Shown: piece after piece, positions 25,197-35,194 of the stretch
Position numbering within the stretch: the first letter of the stretch is position 1
How the letters are laid out: each line of letters begins with the position of its first letter
Assembly (NCBI GenBank): GCA_024760905.1
Contig: CM045732.1
Location: forward strand, 57,415,996-57,479,995
DNA length: 64,000 nt
Direction: 5' to 3'
Source: Plotosus lineatus
Lineage: Eukaryota; Chordata; Actinopteri; Siluriformes; Plotosidae
The notes under the pieces: model-generated
Database searches by the model: none
What the model was told of the DNA's origin: nothing
Seen by the model: the letters and a program-made list of their open reading frames with translations, nothing else
Program-made: the position numbers and the translations under genes

Positions 25197-25660
25197 CAGG
25201 GATCCCTCGCTACTTCAAGTCATGCAGCTTTGGTGCATTGCATTTTTTTTTTTAATAAATATTAATCGAATTAAAAAATAAAGAAATTAAGGAAGACTAG
25301 GCGGAAATGTTTAGGAAAATGCCACAAAAACAAGGCAAATTATGCAAAAAAAAAAAAAAAAAAACCGCCGCAAAACAAAAAACAATGCAAAATCTCCCAT
25401 TAAAACTACTTACAGGTACATTGTTGCATCTGTGTGTGCATGCACGTATGTCTATGTGTCGTCTTCTTCTCATGCAATACCATCTGTATGTGTGTGTATT
25501 TATATTTTATTTACATATAATTTTATTTTTTGTTATTGTTATTATAAGCATTTATAGCATTGGATATGTATTTATTGATATTATATGCACGTATACATAT
25601 ACGTATACGTCAGTCGGGGGGGTGAATTTCCAATTCACTGCAGAAAGTGAGGGATCCGTG
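25197..25660. mobile_element. MITE, CAGGGATCCCTCGC family (copy 1)
   Basis: The ends are CAGGGATCCCTCGCTACTTC and GAAAGTGAGGGATCCGTG, with TA on both sides. The body has an A-rich stretch, a tgtgtgtgcatgcacg segment and gtatacgtcagtcgggggg. No transposase is present. It lies in the tpo intron between exons 6 and 7. Confidence 0.75.
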
Positions 25661-25756
25661 TACATGTATTAATTTCTCAATATCTCATCATTGACAATTT
25701 CAAAGTTATCTCACATTTATCTGTTATAAAAATAACATTTTATACATAATTTCACC

Positions 25757-25796
25757 GTCCTGATGAGCCACTGTGGCTCGGGTGTGAAAAGCCTTG
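25757..25796 (+). mobile_element. Second SINE family, 3' tail fragment
   Basis: CGTCCTGATGAGCCACTGTG followed by gctcgggtgtgaaaa matches the 3' end of the 20905 and 29552 copies in plus orientation. It is only about 40 bp. Confidence 0.5.
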
Positions 25797-26017
25797 CTTG
25801 TGAAATGCCTAATTAGCAATTATCTGACTATGAATATTTATTTTCTAATTTTTCTGCAGATGTAATAAAACGAAGCAAATGTGATATATTTGTATATGCA
25901 AGTTTACATTGTGAACCTGAAGGGCAAGACACACATTATACAAAACTGAGTGCAGATACTAGGTGCCAAAAATTATGCTTTTTCATGATTAAATGAGCAT
26001 GAGTGTCTGTAGCTTAC

Positions 26018-26147
26018 AGGAGGAAGATGGAGGCCACTGAACTGGTGCCCAATGTTCCAGCCTTTTGGTTCGCTTTCCCCATCCTCATACTCTGCTGGAA
26101 GCCATCTGGCCAAGACCATGCTGGCTGCTCCCCAAAAAGGTTTATTT
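26018..26147 (-). CDS. tpo: Thyroid peroxidase exon 6
   Basis: The exon is bounded by attcag|AAATAAACC and CCTCCT|GTAAGC, 130 nt, residues 142-185. It encodes NKPFWGAASMVLARWLPAEY and continues to GWNIGHQFSGLHLPP, matching the human sequence around WGASNTALARWLPPVYEDG and NGFPLPP. The phases join the flanking exons exactly. Confidence 0.92.
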
Positions 26148-26263
26148 CTGAATTACAAAGTACATTTAAATGTTCTGTCAGAAATTTATATTTCCATATT
26201 TTTTTAAAAACAAATATTATTTATTTAAATTAATTACTTAAATATTTTCTATAATAATGTATA

Positions 26264-26308
26264 CACTGTTCTCCAAGATTATTGAAACCCCTTGGAGAGA
26301 TTAACAGA

Positions 26309-26342
<34 letters not shown>

Positions 26343-27165
26343 TTGTGTAAAATAGCTTTACCTCACAGTGAAAGCATGAGGAAAAATCTATTCTTTAAGC
26401 AAAATAAGTTTATTCAGATATTAACAAATCCCTCAAAATAATTATTTTCACCCCAAACACATTTGCTATGATTATTGGTGCTGCTGAAAATCATAGTGAA
26501 CATTATAACTGATGCATTTTTCCTATTTAAATGGTACTTTCGAGTTGATTGCATCGTGTAGGAACTTTCAAGTTGCAATTCATGACATTCCGATTAACTG
26601 GAGTAGAAATTTTAGGTGAGTCAGAAGCTAAATTTCCTTAAGTTTTCCATATTGATGGCCGACTATGTTACAAAAATGGGGGGGGGGGGGGCTATGTTGA
26701 CCTTTAAAAGTCAGGGAATGGTTATAAAAAAATAGCTATTCAGCTGAAATGTCAATTTCTATTGCTAATGCAATAAAAAAAAAAAAAGTAGACATTAACT
26801 GGGACTGTTACAAACTTGCAGAGTAAGAAAAGAGTTACAAAGCCTTCAAAAGCACCATCAAACACCAGCTCCATTCCAACATATTTGGAAGTTATGCCAG
26901 AAAAAAGCATTTTCAGTTAGTAATAGGACTTTTGGTTGTCTTAAGAAACAACAATTTAGTTTTTTTGGCAATAAAAACCTCAAATTTGGTTTGCTTTAAA
27001 GCAAAGGATAGTTATAATGAAAATGTCCTTTTCACAGCTGTAAAATATGGTGGTAATTCTGTGATGCTGTGGGGCTGTTTTACCGACAAAGACACTTTAA
27101 AACTCGTTAGGTTACATGAAATCATGGATTCCTTTAAATATGAGATCAATTTAAAGCTAAATCTA
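26264..27165 (+). mobile_element. Tc1-like relic
   Basis: It starts CACTGTTCTCCAAGATTATT after TA. The frame at 26932-27160 encodes VLFTAVKYGGNSVMLWGCFT, the conserved GGGSVMVWGCF-type segment of Tc1 transposases. Upstream relics include KAFKSTIKHQLHSN. The right end was not found. It lies in the tpo intron between exons 5 and 6. Confidence 0.6.
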
Positions 27166-28202
27166 GCGGTCTCTGTGATGAGCCGAAACTCGGAGGTCAA
27201 GGTAATCTGGAACGCACCAAAATGCCGTGCCGGTAAGAAATATACAGACCTCTTCCACTGGAATGCATCGAAACGCCTCGGAAAAGCAACTTTCAATCAC
27301 GCATACAACGCGAGCCATTTATTTTTTTTAATCAATTTTACTAGAATAAATGTAAAATTGATGAATACATAAATATCATCGCCAGAATAAGTCTTCTGTG
27401 ACAGGTTGAACTAGGCTTTAGTGCTCTGGATGAACACTATAATTAGGCTACAGTTCTTGCTTACCGTGATATGTTGCATAGTTGCAGTTACTTACTGTAA
27501 TGTGACTCCAATGTCCACTCGTGCCTTTTTTATTTTTTTACAGACAATTGGGTAGTCATTTTTGCAAAAAAAAAAATCAACAAGTCATGAAATTTGAGAC
27601 TTCACACATCAGGAAATACTCTCTATCTCTCTGTCATCCGAGCAGCACCACTCCCTTCCACAAACAAACACAAACAAACCCCATGTTGCATATGTGCAAC
27701 ACATTCTAATTAGAATTTTTCCCAAGTTGCTTTCTATGACTGAACTCTACGAGGTTAATGAATTTGAAATATGCCATACTTTGTGAAATAAGCCTATTAA
27801 TACTGATCCATGAATTAAAGGAACTATGCTATTGAAAAACTCAGCCTGAACCATGTAATACCGCACACAAAAGCAGCAGCTTTAAATATCAATTTGACGT
27901 TTCTGTCTGTGTGTTGGACACATTTGGTGTTGTAATACATGACTCTCTACTTAGTATTTTGCTTTGGTTACTTTACACATTCACATTGAAAATAGAATTC
28001 CCTCTATCTGCACCACAAGCCCTGACCTACCCTATCTGTCATGACTCATCTTATCAACTTGGCCTTGTTGCTTCAGCAAAATGCCAAGGTCTAGTTAGCA
28101 TAAGAGGAAGCAGAGAGCTGATTAATATGGTTTCAAAACAGCCTGAAAGAAGGGCATCGTGCAGTGTGTTATGGATGAATTATTAAGAGAATAGCCATCT
28201 AC
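27166..28202. other. tpo intron between exons 5 and 6, unassigned part
   Basis: Nothing recognisable apart from short A-rich runs. The stretch 27170-27310 (ending cgcatacaacgcgagcc) is locally GC-richer and may be a repeat end. Confidence 0.4.
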
Positions 28203-28335
28203 CTGTTATTGCACTTTCCAGAGATGGTGCGATATTTTTCAGAATTTCCACCTATGGGACAGCTGGTTGGCTGTAGGGCTGGAGGACACCCAGACAAATT
28301 TGCTATCAGCTCCACTTCCTCAATGGAAAGAAACT
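28203..28335 (-). CDS. tpo: Thyroid peroxidase exon 5 (start of mature chain)
   Basis: The exon runs from tttttaag|AGTTTC to AACAACAG|GTAGAT, 133 nt, phase 1 in and 2 out, residues 98-142. It encodes EEVELIANLSGCPP followed by KYRTISGKCNN, the conserved N-terminal disulfide region of animal haem peroxidases (human TPO: LLSIIANMSGC ... YRPITGACNNR). Its cysteines match the family pattern. Confidence 0.9.
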
Positions 28336-28439
28336 CTTAAAAAAGAATGAAAGAAAGAAACTAATCAACTGATTCATTTAAATGCAGTTTATTTGAGCAA
28401 AAGGTTTTGTTTGGGTTAACTATAAACAAACCATTAATA

Positions 28440-28983
28440 CAGTGCTTCTCAAATAGTGGGGCACATGGTAAGGGGGGGGGTGCCGGGGGAGCGCGTATGA
28501 CACTGAGAAACATGCTTTTCTGGAATAGTGTACGAAAATTAAGTGTAATTGCACCTCCACTCCAGTACTTGGCAGTGGTGCTGTCATTGTCGCATTATGG
28601 TGAAGTGGGTTTTCACACGAGCAAATGATATGAAGTGCTCAACCCCTTAAGAAACAAAATTTCTAACAGGAACGAAGAGAAAGGTGGAGAGAGACGGAAA
28701 TATTAAGACATAAATAAGTTGAATGAGTTTAAATAAGGATGTTTTTTTTTTCTCAGGCACATTGGTGCACGTTAAATCTTTTCTATTACAGATTAAAAAC
28801 AATGTTAATGAAGTTTTTCTTTTTTGTAAGTTGAACTATATTTCTCTATTTTTTTTGTTTGTTTTTAATGTTAATAAAGATAGTGTTATGCAGAGGTGTA
28901 ATAATAACAATTTTATAGACAAATAAAAGAGGGGGGGGGTTATTCCATGAGGGGGCGCCACAGAAAATAATTGAGAAGCACTG
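28440..28983. mobile_element. hAT-type nonautonomous element with perfect 8-bp TSD
   Basis: The ends are CAGTGCTTCTCAAATAGTGG and, inverted, CAGTGCTTCTCAATTATTTT, as in the 58507 copy. The duplication cattaata is exact at 28432-28439 and 28984-28991. It lies in the tpo intron between exons 4 and 5. There is no coding capacity. Confidence 0.9.
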
Positions 28984-29551
28984 CATTAATAGCAAATAAA
29001 AAAAAAATGTTTGGTGGCAAATTTGGCATATAATCAACTTCAAGGTAATCAGTCCTTTTGACACTGATATCAACCGTTGATTATTTTTCTATCCCACTGT
29101 ACCTTGTCGTGTTTTATTCCTTATTTTCATACTATATTCTGAAAATGTTCATACATTTAATAAAAAGAACGGTCAGAGCTGGAGGAAGTGGCTGGGGAGA
29201 GGGACGTCTGGACCCAACACCGGATTAAGTGGAGGAAGATGATGATGAGATGATGACATAACTATGTATGGTGCTAATCAGTAAAATGGTACTTTTGTGA
29301 AAGCAGCAATTACGGTTACAGTACCAGTTTCACATTCGAAACTCCTTAACATCCATACACGATATAAATCTATTTCTAACCAAATCAACGCGATCATACT
29401 AGTGTCTTCTCAACACCAAGTGGCATCTGTTCTAAGGCTTCTTACTGTTTTACCACTGTGGGATTCAAGGAATCCTTTTGTGATCCATTAGTAGGTGCAG
29501 TATTCTGTACCAATAAGGATAATAGGGAAATACTCTGAGTAATCAAAAAAA

Positions 29552-29817
29552 GTCCGTTGCGCTTTTTATACCTGAGCCTAGTGGCTCATCATAGCATGAA
29601 GCGACCAGGATTACAACTCCTCCTGGATGGGACGCTGGTCCATTGCATGTAACCTTCCCAGTATATTTTTACTGGTACCCATTTATACTGCTGGGTGAAC
29701 AGAGACACACTAGTGGTTGAGGCCGTCTTAGCACAGTGGAGGTCTAACTGGGCTTTGAACACACAACCTCCTGGTCCATGAGTGCAGGACCCTAACCACT
29801 ACACCATCGGCCCCACA
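29552..29817 (-). mobile_element. Second tRNA-derived SINE family, 14-bp TSD (copy 1)
   Basis: On the minus strand it begins GGGGCCGATGGTGTAGTGGT (A box), with a B-box-like segment further on, and ends GATGAGCCACTAGGCTCAGG. The duplication agtaatcaaaaaaa is exact at 29538-29551 and 29818-29831. It lies in the tpo intron between exons 4 and 5. Confidence 0.85.
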
Positions 29818-29831
29818 AGTAATCAAAAAAA

Positions 29832-30456
29832 CGGTTTAAAAATCGTCAGAATAAGGGTATTTTTTCATTGGTTTACAAAAAATTGGACAAGGAACCCTTC
29901 CTTCACAAGTATTTTAGCATAAATAGATTGTGCTCATGAAGAATGTGCACTTGGGCATGTCAAAGATGACATTTTGAAGAATGTATTTTTGGCAATATCC
30001 GATCTTTGACCAGGTAAGCCATTTTCAACTTATTCAAACACCACCTTGCGACTTAATCCATATTATGTTTGAGCGGGTCACAAATACTCTTGGGAAATAA
30101 GTTCACTGTCTCTGGATAATGTCCATTATTATTCATTATTAATAATTAATATTTCCTCATTTCTGATTGGTGGAAAATTACCATTTAATTCTTTATAGTA
30201 TTCTATGAACTAACTAATCCATAATTATCATGAATTAATAATAAAACAATTATAGAATTTGGATATAGTAAGTTATGGAGAATTGTTCAGATCGCAGAGT
30301 AATTGAGCTTATTTTTATTTAATTTATCATGCCATAGATAGTGAAAGGTAATTCTCAAGAGATAAAAATGAAATAAATTGTCTCCTTCAATGCCAAGAAT
30401 GTAGCCTACACTGTATTTGAATGTATGATTGTAAATTTCTTGAAATAGAATCTTAC
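29832..30456. other. tpo intron between exons 4 and 5, unassigned part
   Basis: AT-rich unique-looking sequence between the SINE at 29552 and exon 4. No feature was identified. The preceding stretch 28992-29537 is similar. Confidence 0.4.
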
Positions 30457-30617
30457 CTGAAGTAGAGACAGATCTTTTTTGCCTCCTACTTTCCAGTTTT
30501 CTTAGATACACCAGAGTGGTTTGAAAGGCCTCTGCTGCGTTTGATATTTTATAACTTCCTCCTCCTGCTTGCCTGGAGAAAGCAAACATCTGCATGTAGG
30601 ATGACTGAGAGTGATTC
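30457..30617 (-). CDS. tpo: Thyroid peroxidase exon 4 (propeptide, furin-like site)
   Basis: The 161-nt exon runs from gattacag|GAATCAC to TTCAG|GTAAGA. It encodes residues 44-97 of the assembled protein. MQMFAFSR and ISNAAEAFQTTL align with human AQLLSFSK and IARAAEIMETSI. It contains R-Q-K-R at about residues 89-92, a furin-type motif that could mark propeptide removal; that role is inferred. A second possible acceptor (ctttctccag) inside the exon was set aside because the upstream residues align with human TPO and the phase fits. Confidence 0.8.
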
Positions 30618-30711
30618 CTGTAATCAGAAAAAAAAATTCAGAGTACATCTATTTACTTTATTCTTTTAGGACAGAATTAGCAATTTCTGCAAAAGATAGT
30701 GTCTTGTTTAC

Positions 30712-30763
30712 CATTTTGATCTCTGATGTAATGCACTGTTTACAATCTCAATACTCTTTTGTA
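30712..30763 (-). CDS. tpo: Thyroid peroxidase exon 3 (propeptide helix)
   Basis: This 52-nt exon is bounded by ccacag|TACAAAAG and AAAATG|GTAAAC. It encodes QKSIEIVNSALHQRSK, which aligns with the human propeptide segment around LEESKRLVDTAMYATMQR. It enters in phase 1 and leaves in phase 2, exactly matching its neighbours. The match is short, so the call rests on position, phase and the similarity together. Confidence 0.72.
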
Positions 30764-30860
30764 CTGTGGATATCAGCAAAGTTTTCGGCCCGGTAAGTTT
30801 TTCTGAGAAATGCAAAGTGAACACAAATGTTTTTTGAAGCAACAGAATCAAAAAATGCAT

Positions 30861-30910
<50 letters not shown>

Positions 30911-30914
<4 letters not shown>

Positions 30915-31713
30915 GTATTCAACGTGATAAGTGCCCAGGATGCTTACAAAATCGGTGTGGGTAGGCGCTTATTAAAATTTACCAGCGAAGTGGAACGGTA
31001 AGTGCTTATTACCATCAAGGTGGAAAACATGAATAATAACAGAACAATAAAAGAGTTTTAATGGTAGTTGTGTTATTAATTTTGTGGTATCAACCAAACT
31101 ACTTACATGAAAGCTGAAAATAAACAGAAAACCCCTTACTTTTCCCTCCCTTTAAACATTTCCCTGGAAGTAAAATTGATCCAATCAACACTGTTATTTT
31201 TAGCACATGGCACACTGAACCAATCAGCATGAACTCAAACAACAGCACATGGCCAGGAAAGTCTTTTAAATGTATGAAGTTAGTGAGCAGGAGAATCGGG
31301 TGAAAAATCCTCGTCATCACTTTCTGATAGGTCCATATCTGACTCATTGCTCGATTCATTCAGAGCATCTCATAGTTTTGCTGCAGCAGTTTCTAATTTT
31401 TCATCGGTTTTTGGACATTTACCAAGAGAGAACAGCAAAATATTTTCCTGTTTTTTTTAAAGCACGGCGGAACAATCAAATGTGTTGTTACTGATGGACA
31501 TTATAGACATTCTCCAGTGGCAGGTCGTATTGAAATACCGTGTAAACTCACTTTTACAGACAGTGAACGCCTCATTCTGCCGTTACAGAGACGGATCGTT
31601 TGATCTACGATTTTGCTCCCAGTACATATGGGTGGTTATTAGACCCAAGATAAAAAACACTGGGGGGAGGGCTTTATTGGAACAGGGCGGGCGTTTATTA
31701 CATCGAATACGGT
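30911..31713. mobile_element. MITE/relic with TIR TACYGTATTCRAYGTRATAA
   Basis: The left end TACTGTATTCAACGTGATAA and the inverse of the right end TACCGTATTCGATGTAATAA form a clear TIR of about 30 bp. It lies between two (AAT)n tracts in the tpo intron after exon 2. The minus strand retains an acidic coding relic (NESDMDLSESDDEDFSPDSP) that could be a transposase tail. A related end fragment is at 3185-3283. Confidence 0.6.
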
Positions 31714-31733
31714 AATAATAATAATAATAAAAC

Positions 31734-31930
31734 AACAACAATAGCCTAATGGGTAGAGGAGCAGCTTTGTGAGCAATAGGTAAAATGTATAGCGGGGGGT
31801 GGGCAGCGACTTCCTTTCCTTTTCACCTTCATGGCTGACATGCCCTAGGGAAAGTCACCTAAATCACAACTGCTCTCCAGGCACCTTAATGTGTGTGGCA
31901 GCCCACTGCTGCTAGTGTGTGTGGCCACTG
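31734..31930 (+). mobile_element. Third tRNA-like SINE, partial
   Basis: AGCCTAATGGGTAGAGGAGC is an A-box-like head. TGCCCTAGGGAAAGTCACCT and GGCAGCCCACTGCTGCTAGT resemble the body of a common fish SINE. A (GT)n array follows. It is diverged, and the B box is not clear. Confidence 0.5.
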
Positions 31931-31932
31931 TT

Positions 31933-31935
<3 letters not shown>

Positions 31936-31998
<63 letters not shown>
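31936..31998. repeat. (GT)n array
   Basis: About 63 bp pure GT at the end of a SINE-like sequence in a tpo intron. Other short arrays: (CA)n 731-753, (GT)n 895-923, (GATGAT)n 1402-1436, (CA)n 11560-11621, (AT)n 11896-11950, (CA)n 14646-14697, (AAT)n 30862-30910, (AT)n 32625-32666, (CA)n 35153-35191, (CT)n 45775-45812, (CT)n 54681-54712, (AT)n 55855-55901, (CA)n and (CT)n 57671-57750, (CT)n(CA)n 62185-62246. Confidence 0.9.
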
Positions 31999-32000
<2 letters not shown>

Positions 32001-32622
32001 CACTTTGAATGGCTTGAATGCTGAGGCATTAATTTCCCTTGTAAGTTTAATACAGTATATCAATATATATATTTTTTCTAAAAATCAAAAAATAAAATAG
32101 TAATAATAATGTATTACTGTTAATGATAATAAAAAGGTGTTTTATCACTTTTAACATTCAATTGAACATTCAAACAACAGTACAAAAAATTATACACAAT
32201 GCGAAGTGGCACCCTCAGCTGAGAAGAACTTGAATCGGATGGAGAGGAGCCACCAAGACCTGTCCAAGGCACCGATCTGCCATGAACTGGAAGCTGCTGG
32301 AACACCAGCAGCACTGTGTGTGAGAGTCTGCCATCCAGGAAGGAAATCCCTGCTCCAAAACAGACACCTCCAATCTTGACCAAAATTGGAAGCTGACTAT
32401 ATACATAAAGAAAAAATCTTCTGGACAAAAATTTGAATTTGCGAAGGTACATTTCACCAAATAATTGTATGTATATTTGACCCTGTGAAATAACACTGAT
32501 CCTGTGTTAAGAAAACCTAAACTTGGCACCAAATTCTTATTTTTGTTTATTAAAGGTGCACGCATTTTGTACCATCAATTTTCCAAAGGGTAAGAATTGG
32601 TTGGGGAAAAAAAAATTATACC

Positions 32623-32670
<48 letters not shown>

Positions 32671-33080
32671 AGAAAAAATATATAATATATAAAGAAAAAA
32701 AAAATATATATATATATATACTGTATTAAAAGCTGAACATCATTCATGTCAATGGTGAGTACATGTAAACTTCTATAAATGAATTTAGCTCATTTTCAAA
32801 ATATACTGAATATTATATCAATTGATTGTAACTCATTTCCTGATCAATGTGAACATGCAAAGGCAAAATTATCAATAATTAATCTGGTGGTTGATTAATT
32901 TTTGAGTTCAGATAATTGAAAGGAAGGATAAAATCAAATCAACTCTGCTCACACCTAATTTAATAATTCAATGTGCAGCCTCTGTTATAATTTATAAATC
33001 TGCATGGCGATATGCAAAATACAATAAGATATACAAAACATATCAGGTATATACTGAACGATGAATAAAACATGACCTAC
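31999..33080. other. tpo intron after exon 2, unassigned part
   Basis: Includes an unidentified GC-richer block at 32200-32400 with overlapping minus ORFs that I could not assign, plus an (AT)n array at 32625-32720. The block may be a transposon relic. Confidence 0.4.
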
Positions 33081-33169
33081 GTTCACTTGAAGTTGGATCT
33101 GCAGATATGTACGAAAGCAAAATGTAGGCAAGTAGAAGCTTGGATGTGAAGTTCAACATTGTTACAAAG
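33081..33169 (-). CDS. tpo: Thyroid peroxidase exon 2: start codon and signal peptide (first coding exon)
   Basis: An acceptor (tttttag) is followed by 10 nt of leader and an ATG at 33159. The exon encodes 26 residues beginning MLNFTSKLLLAYILLSYISA, a typical signal peptide with a basic residue, a hydrophobic core and small residues near the cleavage point. This fits an enzyme that enters the ER and is delivered to the apical surface of thyroid follicle cells. The donor GAAC|GTAGGT leaves phase 1. The neighbouring AG|GTCATG would give a stop in the next exon, so the first was chosen. Eleven coding exons (33159 to 6770) join without frame break into 714 codons. Thyroid peroxidase is a haem enzyme that uses H2O2 to oxidise iodide, iodinate thyroglobulin and couple iodotyrosines. 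The same-strand neighbour is sntg2, as in human. Confidence 0.8.
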
Positions 33170-33439
33170 CTAAAAATTATAAATAAGAAAAGTTATAAAT
33201 AAATAAACAAATAAATACACCAATAAAGTACATCTGATACACACACACACTAATTCTTTCACATACTGACTAAATAGCACAGTGAGAATCACTAAGAGTC
33301 TGATACAGAATATTTGAACATTAAACCATTCTATGAGTAAGAATAAATGAAAAGAGAAACATAAATATAAAATTTAAATGCATATTCTTACTGCTTGTCT
33401 CTTGGGATGGTATATTGCTGTCTGTGTGAAATTATTTAC

Positions 33440-33580
33440 CTCTATGCTCTGGAGTTTTCTTCTCCTGAGAGGACATAGTTATACTCTGTGACGCCACACA
33501 ATAGCCACTTAATGTTCCAGTCGGTTCTGCTGCTCAAGTGCTCAGCTTACGTAAGTAGCAGCTTTAAAAGCTACACTGCC
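33440..33580 (-). promoter_or_regulatory. tpo: Probable tpo promoter and noncoding exon 1 with uORF
   Basis: Reading the minus strand, a TTTTAAA box near 33570 is followed by CACTTGAG near 33535 and TTAAGTGG near 33513. Both resemble NKX2-type sites; NKX2-1 is a known activator of mammalian TPO. A good donor (AGAG|GTAAAT) at 33440/33439 could join this leader to the acceptor at 33169. The leader would then carry an upstream ATG (33476) opening a 14-codon uORF that stops at a TAA 1 nt before the main ATG. This is inference: no transcript evidence is visible and the transcription start is a guess. Confidence 0.35.
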
Positions 33581-33899
33581 GTGTACATCATCTCGATCAT
33601 CAACTGAAAAAGGTACCTCGTGTTCCTTTGTTAATTGTTAGAAAATTATTTTTATTTTAAAGTGACCGTGCTGTTTTAGAATTTTTATGTGTTTATTTTA
33701 TAGCAGTTTGTGTGTTGTTGATTTAAGCCTTCTGTTCTGTTTGTAACTTGACTCCTTGAACAACCGCACAAGAATTCCTATGTGTATAAAAACATAAATG
33801 GCTATTAAAAATCCTGAATCCTGTTTTTCTGAATGTTTTTCATACGCATGAATAATGCTGCATCAATCAGAAGTAAAGAAGTCCTGTTGAAAACCAATA

Positions 33900-34684
33900 C
33901 AGACGCTCCCCAACTTACATTTTAGTTCGGTTCCGGACGGCCGAACGCAAGGTGAAAAAAAAAACGTAAGTTGTTACTGTATGTTCCAGTGACGTATGAC
34001 GTTCATACTGTACTATTTATCCATAAATACCATTACCGTATCTCATAAAACACCCCTAAATCAAATACTGTGTATCAAATAATATCAACATTAATTTCAA
34101 ATAAATTAAATTCAAGCAAAATAATTTCAAATAGATAAATTTTAATCAAATTCACTCATCAAATATCAAATACGGTATCAAATATAACCTTTAACATTCT
34201 TTGTGATGCAATCTTTCCGCTTGTAAATGGTTCCAATGGTCAACAGAGCCATTTGGAAGAAATGTGCAACATTCACATTTTTCACCAGCATTGATTTTCT
34301 TGATAATAGCCATCTTCGTTTCTAACGAGATGGCTTGCTGCCTTTTCTGATTACCACTATCACTAGTAGGCTCACGTTGCTGACCAACCATATTTGCTTA
34401 GGGTTACAAAAGTCCGCAAAACAGTGTAAACACAAAGATCACAGAGACAATGTCTTAACACAAGGGTAACACGCAATGAACTGGGAAGAAGGAGGAGCAC
34501 GTTCAGTCTGTCGTTTGTAAACAATGGATACAGTGTCATGTGGAAGTTGTGTATTACATCAGCATATTACGTAGGTATGTCTCGTACTATAGAGAGCACG
34601 CTAAACTCAAAATTTAACATAATTTAAAAAAAAGTAAAATCTAAAAATACGTAAAAGGAATGAACGTAAAGTGGGGAGTGTCTG
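33900..34684 (-). mobile_element. Tigger-like element, CAGACGCTCCCC family (copy 3)
   Basis: The ends are CAGACGCTCCCCAACTTACA and GTGGGGAGTGTCTG. A 66-codon minus-strand ORF (34191-34391) starts MVGQQREPTSDSGNQKRQQA and continues ISLETKMAIIKKINAGEK, the helix-turn-helix start of a Tigger/pogo transposase, before frame loss. It inserted about 0.3 kb upstream of the presumed tpo promoter. Confidence 0.8.
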
Positions 34685-35148
34685 AAATCTGAATTTTTTT
34701 AAATCTGACCTGCTGCCAATCAGTCACAATAACTCAAATTCTAATAACTCGAATGGATGCCAGTCAAACCTGAAAGGCTAGTCAAATCCTGCAAGCTAAT
34801 ACAAGCTTATTAGCAAATCCTGAACCAACTCTGAAGGCAAGAACATTCTTCACTTTATTTTTGCATATTGAACCTTTTTTTTTTTTTCAGAGGGAGGTAG
34901 GGCTAAGTGTGGTCAGCATAAAGGCCTGTTTCAGTCTGATTAGTTCTCCATCTTTGGATACCCATGGATAGCTATGGTTTTAAATACAGTATAGCACAAG
35001 ATCCTTACAGATGAGAATTCTTGATTGTTGATGATCTTGACAGAATGTTAAACTGAGGTTATTTGAATTATGTACTAGTATATCAAGAAGAAGAGACGCA
35101 CATGTAATGTTTTTTTCATGGTAGTTTCCACCGCTGCACAAAGCTTAA

Positions 35149-35194
<46 letters not shown>

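Noticed and set aside
33081..33090. Alternative donor ACGTAG|GTCATG for tpo exon 2
   Set aside because: It would give a stop early in exon 3; the upstream donor GAAC|GTAGGT keeps frame.
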